Below are positions 1 to 11,650 of a stretch of 64,000 nt of DNA, one piece after another (positions within the stretch are counted from its first letter, which is position 1; the number at the start of each line of letters is the position of its first letter). Source of the stretch: Mangifera indica (Eukaryota; Streptophyta; Magnoliopsida; Sapindales; Anacardiaceae); assembly GCF_011075055.1 (NCBI RefSeq), contig NC_058154.1, forward strand, positions 930,001 through 994,000, read 5' to 3'. A program made the translations under genes and the position numbers. The notes under the pieces were generated by a model. The model saw nothing but the letters and a program-made list of their open reading frames with translations. It was not told the origin of the DNA and did not search any database.

Positions 1-60
1 TTATTTTTCATTCGAGCCAACCTCAAGCCAAAAGGTATTCGAGCTTAACTCAGTTCATTT
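1..60. repeat. Edge of a dispersed degenerate repeat
   Basis: The first bases contain ttcgagc and caagcc words followed by cagttcattttcacccct. They resemble the ends of the degenerate regions near 22.2, 49.8, 61.3 and 63.4 kb, which mix gagctcgag and tcaagtttga words. The element is cut by the window edge, so its boundaries cannot be set. Confidence 0.3.
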
Positions 61-429
61 TCACCCCTGTAATGATCCTTCCTGCGCTGGAGTTTTGTTT
101 CGCTAGCCCTGTTTACAGTAACTATCCCCACAATGAAAGGAAGCAGGCAACATTTACTTTAGCTACGCTAACATCGGAGAATTCAGATGAGAGAGTACAG
201 ATAACAACAGATTACTTCACAACAATAATGGTTGAAAAATACATGAATGGCTTTGATGGTTGAAAAATACAGAAGGCAGCTTCTCAATAAGGTGAAGAAC
301 TAAAATGAATTTTTGTGCTTCCGTGGTTATTAAGTTTATGTTAGCTCCACAAGTATGATAATTTCTCACCATGTAATTAACAGAAAATTTAGTCAACAGA
401 ATTGCCAATTTGAGGCTATTAATGAATAT

Positions 430-2632
430 CTATTTCTGAACTTGGTTCACACCAGGACGGTACTCTCCAATTCCTAGCAGATCCTGAAAATTGGTAAATA
501 CAGATTTGTCATGTTTTTTTTTTCGGTGAGTAAATTTTTTTTTTTATTTGTCATGTTCAGTAAGAGAAAATAAAAAACTTCACTGTTATCAGAAAATGCT
601 TGCCCTATGCAAACATTATTTTTTATGCTACCAAGGGCTATTCTAGGGGCAAGACATATTTGATACAAATTTATCAATATAAAGTAAGGAGGTAAAATAA
701 AAGAAGTTGGAACCAAGATAAGCAAGACTGAGGGTAGGAAATGAGACAATGCAAGTGAAGGTCATAGGGCAAGCTGTACATTTTTTGCTGTCGACTACTA
801 CTGATAGAGCCACCACTGTAACATAATAAAGATCATTTTGAGAAGACAAAAACTAATTCTAGTTAACACTGGATTCACCTTGCTTTGTTTAGCTAATGTG
901 TAATATGTGCATAGCTGAATTGAGTAAGAAGTTAAGCTCAAGACTAACTTGATCAAACATGTAGAAAGGTGACCATGGAATCAGTAAGTAATTGGCAGTA
1001 TCATTAAGGCAATTGTAGCAAATTTCAGAACAAACATGGGGAAAACATATACCTGGCACGCTTTATTTTTAGCTCTGGTTTCTGCTGTACTCGGGATATC
1101 ATGGTTTGGTTTTAAAAATCTCTTCTCACGCCGATCACATGAGCCCCATCCATCTGAGAACCTACCACCCCTGGTATCAACAAAAAACAATACAAAAGAA
1201 TAATTTAGATAAAACAATTACAGATTATTGCTAAAATGTTATTGAAAGTTACGGATTTTTACTAAAACTGTCAAGAGAACATACTGCATGTATGCCCGAA
1301 CCACAAATTCAGCACGAAGAACATTACGGTTTTCATCGAATTCTATAGTCTTGTCTTTGATTTCATAGGAAAGATTGAAGTAAAATGATATCTTCCTCCA
1401 ACCTGTGGAACTTTCAAACAATATATTACTTCCATCATGGTATATCAGTTCAAACAGACATACCCTAATTATTTACCTGACTTTTTTATGAAAGGGTTCC
1501 CAGAGATCATAGTATAATCAGATTTCTCCAAAATCTGTTCATTGAATAAGAAAAAAACTACATCTGATTAAAACACCAATTAAACTGAAGGTAATTTCCC
1601 AGTATAGCAAAATATAATTCTGAACGTAAATTTCTCGAGCTTGCTACAACTACAATATAACAGTAATCCTCATAACAGCATCCAGGACGTTTGTCAGTAA
1701 CTTTGATTTACTCAAAAAATCAGCATAAGAATCAAGTGGTCTTTACAATGACCTCCTCTAAGGTTTAGAGAAAGCGTCAATTACAATCAAATAATTAACA
1801 TGAAATTTTCATCTTAAATCATTTTAAAGTCCCTCTAATTCGACTTTACTTTGTTAATTAATGGTATTTTCCTTGAGGATAATCTTCGCCTTGCAATTTA
1901 AAATTTTTGGCTGTCATTGACACTTTCCTTACACCTCAGGGAAGGTCATTATAGATTCCTCTAAAATCATGACAATTCACCCGCTTCTATCAAGCAACTT
2001 ATCGTGACAAACTTCTAAATGCAGCAACAATTCTAAAAGCTGAATCAAAAGTGAAAAAAAAATACCGCCATAGCTGAGCTCTGGTACTCCTTGAATAGGG
2101 AAACAGAAGGAAACATCCCAGACAAGCTATGCTTCAAAACATCATGCTCCTGCACCTCATTCTCCGACCTAATTCCTGGAGATAAATATGCCTCGGGAGA
2201 TTTATAAACAGGCGGACTCGGCGGGGTTCGATGCACCACAATCAAAGGACTGCTCTCGCTCAATTCCGACGCGCACGTTCTCGCCATCTTCTGCGGCCGA
2301 ACATTTGCGTCAACGATCTCTCCATATCGGTGATGGTCAGAGTTAGGGGAGTATTGTTGTTGCCGGCGGTTGTGGTGGTGGTGGTTTTTAGGGTTTGGAG
2401 GCGGAGAAGGATGGGAGATTGGAGTGGGTGGGGATTGGTAGTTAGGGTATTTGATGGCTAGAGGTTTACGAGATTTGGAGGAAGAGGAGGAATGTGAGGC
2501 TGCAGCTGAGTCGATTACGGCCCATAATGCGGCGTCGTCAAGGTCTTTGTCGTCGATTAAGAGGGGAATCGGTGATGTCATTAGTGTGCGGTTGTGCAGG
2601 GGTTTTAGAGAGAGAGATTGTTGTGACGACAA
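430..2632 (-). CDS. Conserved-looking plant protein of unknown function, 5 exons, 304 aa
   Basis: I do not recognise the family by name. Five exons join in frame: 2632-2066, 1534-1477, 1402-1285, 1170-1053 and 483-430 (915 nt, 304 residues). Phases agree at every junction and all introns are GT-AG. The N-terminal 110 residues are low complexity (Ser, Pro, His and Asn runs). Next comes a proline-rich stretch (PPSPPVYKSPEAYLSPG). The C-terminal 115 residues look folded: an acidic/aromatic stretch around SFYFNLSYEIKDKTIEFDEN, then a basic Trp/Gly segment around RFSDGWGSCDRREKRFLKPN, ending DLLGIGEYRPG. The disordered N-terminus and basic C-terminus suggest a nuclear protein, but that is inference. 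The start ATG at 2632 is chosen because it opens the long first exon; a second Met at residue 18 is possible. The last exon is only 54 nt after a 569-nt intron and is the least certain. Confidence 0.7.
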
Positions 2633-3061
2633 GGCGGCAAGCGAACTAAGCGGAACTGTGTTTTGAATTCAAATTCGGAGCGGTAAAACGACGACGTCGA
2701 CAAAATAATTGACATCCAAGATCATCCGCCTTCCTTCAACAGTGGGGGCTGATTTCCGTTTCCCACCCAAGGTTTTGTCTTATTAATTTTCCATCTATTG
2801 AATGGGTAATTTACTTTTCTCACCCTAAACCCAATTCCAATACAATGAAAAACTTACAAGAGCAAAATAATAATTTCATCATCTAAAAATTTTAAAAAGA
2901 TTATAAAGAATGACATTTTTACGCATCCCAGTTTAAAGTTTTAATTATGACAGTTTAAACCTTTTAAAAGTTTATAAACTTGTATTTTGATCATTTTAAT
3001 TCAAGTTTGGAAACCCTAATTAATATAATTATCACTTATTCAATCTCAAATTTGTTAGAGT

Positions 3062-3915
3062 GACCACCCACCTACCCAAATTCAAATCCATCAAAACCAC
3101 TAAACATAAAAAGTTGACACTTTTGTAGGTGTGAGAACTTATAATTCAATTCTTACAATTTAAGTTTGAAAACTTTAGTTGTCACCCACCAAAAGCATTT
3201 GTAGTAAAGAAAAGAATAAAATGAATGGAAAAGAAAAGAGTGTTGATAACAATTTTGATATGTAAATGGTTATTTCAAAATTTTGTTAATTTAAAGTGAT
3301 ATAATAATTTAAAAAAGTGAAATAATTAATAGTAATATGAAATTTAGTTTTTATGACACTTTGTCAAAAGTCTTTTTCATTAATAAAGTTAGGTTTTAAT
3401 GGGAAAATGCTATTTTTAGTGGGTGAAAAAGTATTTTAAACCCAAACTTTCGAGGAAAAATACAATCACTCAACAAATGATTAATGTTAGATACCCACCT
3501 ACTCAAACTCAAATACATCAAATGCACTAAACATGAAAGTTGACACTTTTACAGGTTTGAAAGCTTATAATTCAATTTTTACCATTCAAGTTTAGAAATT
3601 TCAGTTGTCTTCATTGTCACCCATCAAAAGGATTTGTTGCAAAGGAAAAAAATGAAAATGAAAGGGAAAAAAGAGCGTGGAGATAACAATTTTGATATAC
3701 GAATAGTTAATTTAAAATTTTGTTAATTTGAAGTGATATGTTAATTTTAAAAAGTAAAATAATTAGAAATAATATGATAATTTAACTTTTATAATACTGT
3801 ATCAAAAGTCTTTTTCAATGATAGAGTGGTTTTAGTGGGAAAGTACGATTTTTAGTGGGGGGAAAAGTGCTAAGCCCAAACTTTTGGGGGAAAATGAAAT
3901 CAGCCAACAAATGGG
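3062..3915. repeat. Tandem direct duplication, two units of about 428 bp
   Basis: Two diverged copies lie head to tail, at about 3062-3485 and 3490-3915. They share an ordered series of blocks: cacccacctac, ccactaaacat, aagttgacactttt, cttataattcaatt, gataacaattttgatat, aaagtctttttca and cccaaactttc. Small indels separate them. No long open frame is present. The source sequence is unknown; the right copy ends 45 bp before the hAT-type element. Confidence 0.75.
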
Positions 3916-3959
3916 TAAAATGTTATATGCCTGTGGCGACTTTTTCTACCATGGCCCAT

Positions 3960-4937
3960 TAGGGATGGCAATGGGGAGGAGCGGGGAGGGGATATCAATC
4001 CCCGTCCCCGTCCCCGTCCCCGTAGGGGATTTCAATCCCCGTCCCCGCCCCATTCCCGTTACGGGGATAAAAAATAATCTCCGTCCCCTCCCCGCGAAGG
4101 AAAATTCCCTCTCTATCCCCTGCCCGTCCCCGTGGGGAAAAATCCCCTCCCCATCCCCGCCCCGTCCCCGCGGGGAAAATTTCCCTCCCCATCCCTGCCC
4201 CGTCCCCGCAGGGAAAAATTCCCTCCCCATACCCGTAAATATAAATTTTAATTCCTTTATGCATTTCAATAAATAAAATAAATTATATTCTCAAAAAATA
4301 TCACTTGCTATAAGAGCTACAAAATATTTATTGTTATTTTAGTTCAAATACAAAGTTTTCATAAAATCTAACAATATGCAATAATCAATCTCTTCATGTA
4401 TGTGTTTAGGGTAATTTTATAATAACATTAAATTTAACACTTTTAATTCATTTTAATTGATTTTATCAAGTTTATAATTTTTTTTTTTTTGTGTAAAACT
4501 TGATGGATTGACTAACTGAAGTTGAAATAGAATTAATTTGTTACATTTGCATTTTATGATAATGAGATTCTGAGGTTTTTTTAATATATTAGATTAATAG
4601 TTTAGAAATTAGTAAAAGCTAATAATTAATAATTCAAAAATTAGTAAAATTAAAATTATAGTTTTAATAAATTATAATGTAAAAATTTTTAGAACTTAAT
4701 AGTTTAAAATTTATTATATTAATATATTAGATTTAGGGGGCGAGGCGGGGAGGGGATGGGGCGGGGCGCGGCGGGGAGGGGAGGGGTGGGGAGGGGCGGG
4801 GCGGGGACATATGTATCCCCGTCCCCGATTACGGGGATTTTTTTCATCCCCATCCCCGCCCCCTTCCCCCTTTTTTTCAGAGAATCCCCGACCCTAGAGT
4901 AGGGGCTCCTAAAGTCGGGCCCAAATTGCCATCTCTA
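3960..4937. mobile_element. GC-rich non-autonomous hAT-type element, copy 1 (978 bp)
   Basis: The left end reads tagggatggcaat and the right end is its near-complement attgccatctcta. An exact 8-bp duplication, tggcccat, flanks it at 3952-3959 and 4938-4945. Terminal inverted repeats starting TAGGG with 8-bp duplications fit the hAT superfamily. The outer arms are built of ggggat, ccccgtccccg and gaggggcgggg blocks around an AT-rich core of about 500 bp. No transposase is present, so it would depend on an element elsewhere. Open frames across the arms (Gly/Arg- or Pro-rich) are composition artefacts. Copy 2 lies at 34870-35882 in the same orientation. Confidence 0.9.
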
Positions 4938-4945
4938 TGGCCCAT

Positions 4946-5104
4946 GGATAAAAGGCAAAATAACATTTCTCACTTAAGTTTGACACACTGCCATTGTCCT
5001 CCCCTTAAGTTTGAAAGTAACACTTTCTAATCCATCATCCAATGCTATTATTATTTGTAACATAGCGAGTTATGAAGACCTTCGCTAATTCGAAACTTCG
5101 GATT
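4946..5104. other. Short spacer right of hAT copy 1
   Basis: AT-rich spacer between the element and the 3' end of the small minus-strand gene. It probably includes that gene's 3' UTR. No further feature is seen. Confidence 0.4.
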
Positions 5105-5660
5105 TTACTCAGGCCCTTGTCCCCAACCTGTTAAACCTCTTTGACGTCGAAACGGAGAACAAAACTCTCCGTCAGTCTCTTCGCCGTCCACCTTCAAATC
5201 CAAATCATTGTTAAGATTAACGGCTTCGTTTCTCTTCTTGACAGTCCTGGAATCCTCCGTGAACACCTGTAATTCATCAACAGGCCACTCAAAATTCTCA
5301 ACCTCTCGCTTCGACTTTGTTCTAGTTTCTGAATTCTTCTTCACGCGATCGCTTATTTTCGAAGAGATTGCGGAGAGAAGAACCGGATCCAAGTAATCTT
5401 CAAGCTTCCTTTTCATCAGTTCTTGCTTTCGATCAATCGGAGAGGAATTTGCCTTCGGTTGAGAAGCACTTCGGCCTCCATGATCATCGTTCCTGTAACA
5501 ATTCCTGAAATTAATCAAGTAAATATATCAACAGATTAAGACGAATTGGATGTTAATTAATTTAGCAAAAGTACGGTGACTTAAGAGAGGACGGACGAAG
5601 GAGGCGGAGGTGGATATCAACGACCGTTGCGAGAGGATTCGAATCTTCTGCTCGGCTCAT
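5105..5660 (-). CDS. Small unknown basic/acidic protein, 2 exons, 161 aa
   Basis: Exons 5660-5575 and 5504-5105 join in phase (86 plus 400 nt) across a 70-nt GT-AG intron. The start ATG at 5660 gives MSRAEDSNPLATVVDIHLRL. A Lys-rich helical stretch follows around KQELMKRKLEDYLDPVLLSA, then an acidic Asn/Asp/Glu segment and a C-terminus ending GLTGWGQGPE. No domain is recognised. The charge pattern and lack of signal peptide suggest a soluble, possibly nuclear protein; this is inference. Codon use looks like a real exon, with GC higher than the flanking spacer. It lies tandem and downstream of the WD40 gene, also on the minus strand. Confidence 0.6.
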
Positions 5661-6151
5661 ATTTTCCCGCCAGAATATTTACTCAAAATGCAATTTGCAT
5701 AGGGTTTGTCTCTTGTATCGTTGTAGGGTTTTTAAGGGTCAAATTTAAACTTATTTAATCAGGTAAAGATATATTATTTTGATGATTAATTAAATACTGA
5801 AAATCAGATATATATAATTTTATTATTCTGAAAAACATGTACTTTTGACTGAAAAAAAATTGATTTAAGGCATAGAATTTTTGCACCTGATAAACTATTG
5901 TAGCTCGGTAGAATAAAATTTCCATAACACCAATGTTTCAAAAATGCATAAAATTAACGTTGTGCAATTGAAGTAGCTATGTAATCTAGAAAACGTATGA
6001 TAAGCAAATCTGACATTTACAAAATGAGCATGTGATTTTCACCTGCAGGGACTGGGACTCAACTCCTACTTTTTTTCTGTAACTGCTAAAAATTTCTTTG
6101 CTTGAACGAAGATGGCACAAATCATGTTCCCATCCTTGCCAATGTAAGATC
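5661..6151. other. Spacer between the small gene and the WD40 gene
   Basis: About 490 bp of AT-rich DNA. It must hold the promoter of the small gene and the 3' UTR of the WD40 gene. No clear motif was picked out. Confidence 0.4.
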
Positions 6152-9100
6152 TCAGAGGCGGCCTAACCTACGTGGTAACCCAAAATTTTGGTAAATCCTG
6201 ATTTCACCTCCTAGCGTGGCCGTCACAATTACCAACCCCCATGCTGTTGCTTGGATTGTAAGGTTTGAGTGGTTAGCATCAAACCAAGACCGAGCGGCAG
6301 ACCAAGATGAAAATGATGAATCGCCACGCCTCATCGAGGAAGAATTTGAACTAGCACTGGCAGTAAGAGAAGATGGATCATCTTGCCTAGCGGATATAGA
6401 AGGTGAATCACCATAACTTATTGAGGAAGAATTCGAATTGAATGACTCGCCAATGCCCACGTCTCGAGAAATTAAAGCAGGGTCTTCTTCTGAACCTTGG
6501 TCCATTTTGTTGTTTTTCTTGGGAAGAGGTGGCAGATGTTTCTTCATTTCTTCTCTGGTTGGTGATCCATTAGCAGAAGAAGAGTTGTCTTGGCCTAAAC
6601 GTTTTGCAAGCCTTTTCGAAGTCGATGGCATTGGTGGAGGCTCACCCTTCACTTTACCAGGCCAGGTGATTGCTACTGAAACATCTTTGCACTGAAAGTG
6701 TTCATGAGACGTTGTTGAGGCCTTATTTCTTTTTCCGGTAACAATATTTCGATGTTCATCCCGCTTCCAAACATACACTTGAGAATCTTCACTTGCACAT
6801 ACCACATATTTTCCATCTAAACTGAAGGAAGCTGAAATTTGGCTGCTTGTATTTCGGAAGCCTGTCAAGTAACAGAGCATGCTTTAGTGTGTTGTCTGTT
6901 GTACAAAAAGAAAATGAATCTATTCATGAAAACATACCTCTAAATTTATGAACAAGGTCTAAACCATCCAAAATCCGAATCCGGGAATCAGCAGAAGTAA
7001 CAAGGACTTCAGACGGATTGCTTGGAGAAAACTGTTCAAAAACAAAAACTCAAATCTTTAAGCATTTTAGGTGAATAATTGAGTATCCACCAATGACACA
7101 AATGGGTGGGAAAGAGTTAGATTACCACAAAACCAGTGATCTTTTTGGCATTAGACTTCTTCTTCTTCTTCTTGGATCGAAATTGGGTCTGGTTTAGTTG
7201 ATGTAATTTGCTATCTGTTAACCCAATAAATTAGCATTTCTACAAGCACCTTTGCACTGCATTTTAACAGGAAAATTAACAGCAATTGATACCTTCGATG
7301 CTGTACATACGACAAGTCCCTTTATGTGAGCCAATCAGTGCACTCTTCAATAATTGAAACATAAAATATCAACATAAGTAAGATCAACATCATACAAAGA
7401 GAAGAATATTCATAACATTGTTGAGTTGCAAATAAGAATTCAATCAATAGCCATAAACCTGGCCATCCGGGGTGTAGCAAGCAGCTGTGACCATCTCATG
7501 AAGATCTGTCCAGTCAACGACGAGGCGTTCAGGAATGCTCCATATTCTAACCTTGGCATCAAGGGAGCCACTTAAAAAATAATTCTCATCTACAGGATTG
7601 AACTGTATGCAAGTTACTGCCAACCAAACAGAAATCACAAAGTTGAAAATCATACAGTACCGCATTATCAAATTTACAGATGCTTATCAGAAAATTTGAT
7701 AGACATTTTACCATAATCATTGTGAGCAAACAGCTTTAAACAGCTCTTGGATTCCAAATCCCACAACCGAACAGTTTTGTCCATTGAAGATGAAAGCAGT
7801 AACTGCAAAAAAATCCATTATAACCATCCAAGTTTAACCTTATTTATTAGATTTTGTTATCATTAACTAGCAAGAATGGCCACAGGCTAACCTGAGACCT
7901 GGACCAGGAGAGGTCCAAAACATCTTCCAAATGACCTCTGAAAGTGCAAACTGGTTTCTCTGAAAGTGAAAACACAGTTTCTGGAACATGAACATAATAA
8001 GGGCTGCCTTTTGATCCCTTCTTTTTCTTCTCTGAACCCTCCAATCTATCAGGTGAAGCAACCATTGAGGGATGAATTGGGGTCAAATTCCCTTCATTCA
8101 TCGACAAAACTTCACATTCTTGCGCTTCCCACACATGTATTACTGTATCTTCCCCTGCACTAGCCAGAAACCTCGCATCTAAACTGAACTTAATGCTCCA
8201 AATAGACCCCTCATGCGCTTGAATTTCTTGACATAAATGCAAAGCACTCAGTTCCTTATGAGATTTCCCTGTCTGCCTAACTTTAACCCAGTTATTAGCA
8301 GTGCTTTGTTTCGGTTGTTTCGCCACACCTTTTATATTCTTCAACAATGCAGCCCCCCTTCTCTTGCTCATTCTCAAACTCTTTGAAAAATACGAATTCG
8401 CCCCAAGTTTCTTAACATTATTAGATAAATTCTCATAAATCTTAGACACACTTTCTCTCCTCAATAGCTCCTTAACAACAGGTGAATACCCCGCCGATTT
8501 CTCGAATTCCTCCATTGTTACTTGCTTTCCCGTCTGCAAATCACTAAGCATAGTCCACATTCCCTTCTCATTATTCTCATTAACAACAAACTCTTTGCCT
8601 GTATCCAAATTCTTTATCACGAAAACACCTCCTAGTTTATTATTCGACAATACCGACGTCAACGCCGATGCGGCAAGTCGGATTGGCCGACGCCGAGCGG
8701 CCCCACCGTCATTATTCGCTTCTCTAAGAGATTCCTCGTACGGATTTATCCGCGCATTTTGCGCTAAAACCATAGATGACGTTCTCCTCAATCTCTGTTT
8801 CGAAATTTCCCCAATGAATTCCTCTTTTCTTCTTTTCTCGAAACTTAAGGCTTTAATGTCGCCGTCTGACCTTGACTTTTCCAGCACTAACGTTACCTGA
8901 GAACAACGCGAAGAAGCAGCTTCTCGTTTATTAGTTTCTTCAGTAGCGTTAATGGTAACGTTGCGGGTGGATTGTTGTGGAGTGCTGGAAGCTTTAGAAT
9001 CTCCATGACTATTATTGTCGTTTTTATTATTCTTGTTATTCTTATTCACAGGATCTTTGAAACTAAGAAGCTTTTTGTCGTTGGACAATCCCATATCTTG

Positions 9101-9427
9101 AAAAAGTCGCTTTCTCCGTTCGTTTATGGAGCCCGGCTCCATCATCCACACGTTGTAATCACGTGACATCACCCCGTCGAGGCCGGGAGGAGCGGCGGCG
9201 GCGGCTGAGTTGGCGAATTTCTGATGGTGTTGAACAGCCGACACAACAGAAGCAAATGACATGCGCGAATCTTCAAATTCTTCATCATCGTCGTCGTCGG
9301 AACACGAAGACGCCAAGTCCAGCGGCACGGCGCTGGAGGTTCGGACAGAAGTTTCGAAAAATCGGTCGTCTTCGTCGTCATCGCCGAGTCCATCCCAAAT
9401 CATCGTCAGCGTCCTTTCATGTCCCAT
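6152..9427 (-). CDS. WDR44-like WD40 repeat protein, 7 exons, 909 aa
   Basis: Seven exons join in phase: 9427-7892, 7802-7712, 7616-7459, 7344-7293, 7214-7126, 7031-6938 and 6861-6152 (2730 nt). The N-terminal 390 residues are acidic and low complexity (DDDEDD, Asn-rich stretch). WD repeats begin around [20 protein letters not shown] and continue through [35 protein letters not shown] and [20 protein letters not shown] Ser-rich linker precedes a last strand set, [15 protein letters not shown] lysine run (SKKKKKS) sits between two blades. The plan matches the plant WD40 family related to WDR44, to which Arabidopsis At5g02430 and At2g37670 belong. In animals WDR44 binds Rab11; no biochemical role for this plant copy is implied. 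It probably forms a seven-bladed propeller used as a scaffold. The start is the ATG at 9427, opening [17 protein letters not shown]. Confidence 0.9.
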
Positions 9428-10525
9428 ATTACGGTCGCTGTAGATTGACGTGAAGGAGAAAGTATTTTTGAAAAGTGTAATGTTGTCTTTTGTGTGTTTT
9501 CGGTCCTTTGATTTTGGTTAGGACGACTGGGAGGAAAAGAAGGGGCGGTTACCGTTATTTGTTTGTTTTTGGTGTGAATGCTGGATGGTTGAGAGAAGAG
9601 AAACGGTCAACGTGGTCATTATTTTTTAATTAATTATTATTACTATTGATTACATCCCCTCACGTCTTATTGATCTATGGTTGGCTAGTTATTGCATCAG
9701 ATGTCCGTCCTTATGAATTCGCCACTCTCTCATTGCCACGTGTATCTAATACTTCACGGCGCCCACCCATTACAAGTCTCGTCGCTAAATTCGGTAAGAT
9801 TATCTCCGAAATAAATATAAATAATTATTATATCCTATTAAAGAGAACAATTATTTCACTTAAATATTTCTGATATAATTAATTAAAATATTTTTATATT
9901 ATTTATTATATTAATTATAAATAATATTATTTTTGTTATAAAAATTTAATAAATAAAAATATAATTATAAAAAATTAAGATTATCAAGATAATATTTTAT
10001 TACCTTTTTATATTATCTAATATATCATCACTGGTAATAGAAGATTACTGAAATTTTTTATTATTTATAAATCAAAACAAAATAATATAAATAATAAAAA
10101 ATAGATTATTAGAATAATCTTTATTAACATTCAACCAAACAGTCCCCTAATGATACAGGAACATCTCTTATAATATATCATCATTTGTGAACACATTTAT
10201 ATTTATTATTTACACACGTAATATTGTTAGATTTGTAATGCAACTAGAATTAAGTCAATCTAAATTTCCTAACCAACGTCTATTTTAGTGTAACCAATGT
10301 GTTGTACGAGTTTCCTTACATTCCTTTACACTAACTTGTAGTTTCTTTCACCATATTATATGTCTAATTAGGTCTAGACCAAAACATAAAAGATTGTAAC
10401 CCTATGTCTTAAATTTCTAATTCGATTAAAATCGAGTCAGTTTGAATTGTATAACTCAAGTTATGTCACAAATCTTATTTCTCGTGTTGACATCACTAAT
10501 ATTAATTCTGTTAGCATGTTAATAT
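9428..10525. other. WD40 promoter, then AT-rich spacer with a decayed Tourist-like end
   Basis: The first 350 bp is the likely WD40 promoter and 5' UTR. From about 9790 the sequence becomes an AT-rich repeat ending near 10147 as caaccaaacagtcccc followed by taa. That end resembles a PIF/Harbinger (Tourist) terminal repeat, GGGGACTGTTTGG, with a 3-bp target. I could not place a matching left end. Confidence 0.35.
9737..9742. promoter_or_regulatory. G-box (CACGTG) 310 bp upstream of the WD40 start codon
   Basis: The context gccacgtgta is a full ABRE-type G-box, the kind bound by bZIP and bHLH factors. It lies in the presumed promoter of the minus-strand WD40 gene. Function is inferred from motif and position only. 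Confidence 0.35.
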
Positions 10526-10765
10526 TCCACCATTGAAGCTAAGTATCTTGTCCTTGTTGACACTACTTCTAAGCTCATATGGGTATGTTGGCTCTTTCAT
10601 TATATCGGTATCATTCATTTATCTATTACTCCACTTTACCATAACAATTATAATGTCATCCAAATTGCTTACAATGATATATTTCATGAACGCACTAAAT
10701 ATATCAAGATTGATTACCATTTTATTTGTCGTCATGTGCTCCATGGCATTGGTTATCTTGATTAA
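10526..10765 (+). mobile_element. Ty1/copia reverse transcriptase-RNase H remnant
   Basis: One frame from 10526 to a TAA at 10763 reads STIEAKYLVLVDTTSKLIW and later NDIFHERTKYIKIDYHF. These match the end of copia polyprotein RNase H, known for S-T-E-A-E-Y and H-E-R-T-K-H-I-E-D-C-H-F. About 80 residues survive. The catalytic DN step between these motifs is lost, and no integrase, protease or LTR is seen nearby. It is an old fragment with no coding capacity. Confidence 0.8.
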
Positions 10766-11479
10766 AAATTTTAAAGGTATTTGTGATTTTTTTTAAAATG
10801 ATGATGTATCAATTATAATTATTTATTATTTTATTTTTTAAAAATTGTATAAAACGATATTATACAATATTTGATATATGATATGATACGCGATTCGATT
10901 ACTATAAGCATACCTTGAATTGATTTTCCTTCCCTAGTTGTTTTACTCAATTCTACTACAAATAGGCTAGGTTATAAACACTTTTATTCAAACAATACAA
11001 AATTATTCTCTAAATTTTTTTAATTTCTGTAATATGTTGGTATCATATTTTTGTTAATATGCTCTTATACTAGGTATCGAGATATCGTTGTTGCTTCTTT
11101 GAGGTATCATATAGTATACTATACGTATGTATCCTTATGATAATAACATATTCTTCTCTTATATGTGGACGTAAGAGAAAGGGAAGCGATTTAAATTAGT
11201 CTCTTATTAAACCACTTGTTAGTAGGGGAAGCGATTTATGTATAAATAATGTGTATATTTATGCACATAATTTTATTACCTAAGTAATTCATTCGCATAC
11301 GAGAAATCCCATAACTAGAGGAGCCTTAAAGGCTTAAAGGATTTGGGCACACCTATTTTTGCTAACAAAAACCAAATAATCATACCTCATGATTATCATA
11401 ATTACTCTTTCTAATTTATTACATATACATCTTCAATAAAATTATCAGTACACAGTTATGTATTCCATAAATAATAAAA
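10766..11479. other. AT-rich repeat spacer
   Basis: No gene. About 10786-10916 belongs to a degenerate AT-rich family (atgtatcaatta, gatattatacaatatttgatat, gcgattcgattac) that recurs near 17736-17876 and 59686-59806. The rest is unremarkable. Confidence 0.35.
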
Positions 11480-11650
11480 AAGTAATATTATATATATCCA
11501 TTTTTTAATACATAAATACATATACATGTAATATATTATCACGTGATTGATATTACTTTATCTTGAATTCAAAATTACTTAATTACTTGATGACATATAT
11601 CAAGTATGTATATATATGTATACATAAAATGAATACACATAGTTTTATTG
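11480..11650. mobile_element. 171-bp MITE, family A copy 1 (9-bp duplication with one mismatch)
   Basis: Long inverted-repeat element with arms containing catgtaatatattatcacgt and ttgatgacatatatcaagta. The right end reads acacatagttttattg. Flanks are ataataaaa (11471-11479) and atgataaaa (11651-11659), eight of nine matching. The length equals the other dated copies. Further decayed family-like sequence follows to about 11815. Confidence 0.7.

Noticed and set aside
3970..4240. Regularly spaced ccccgtccccg blocks resembling a repeat-spacer array
   Set aside because: Not a CRISPR array: spacing is irregular, the units are low complexity, the host is a eukaryote and the blocks belong to a transposable element.
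3884..4276. Open frames of Pro/Arg- and Gly-rich protein on both strands, also at 34724-35205 and 35657-35857
   Set aside because: They arise from the repetitive GC-rich arms of the hAT-type elements, exist on both strands and have no domain.
5625..5650. gattcgaatc word as a possible tRNA T-arm, also at 61306 and 63424
   Set aside because: No acceptor stem, D-arm or anticodon arm can be drawn around any of these sites; the later two belong to repeats.
10533..10796. Hydrophobic 87-codon frame resembling a small membrane protein
   Set aside because: It is out of frame with the copia RNase H match in the same bases, which is the real signal.
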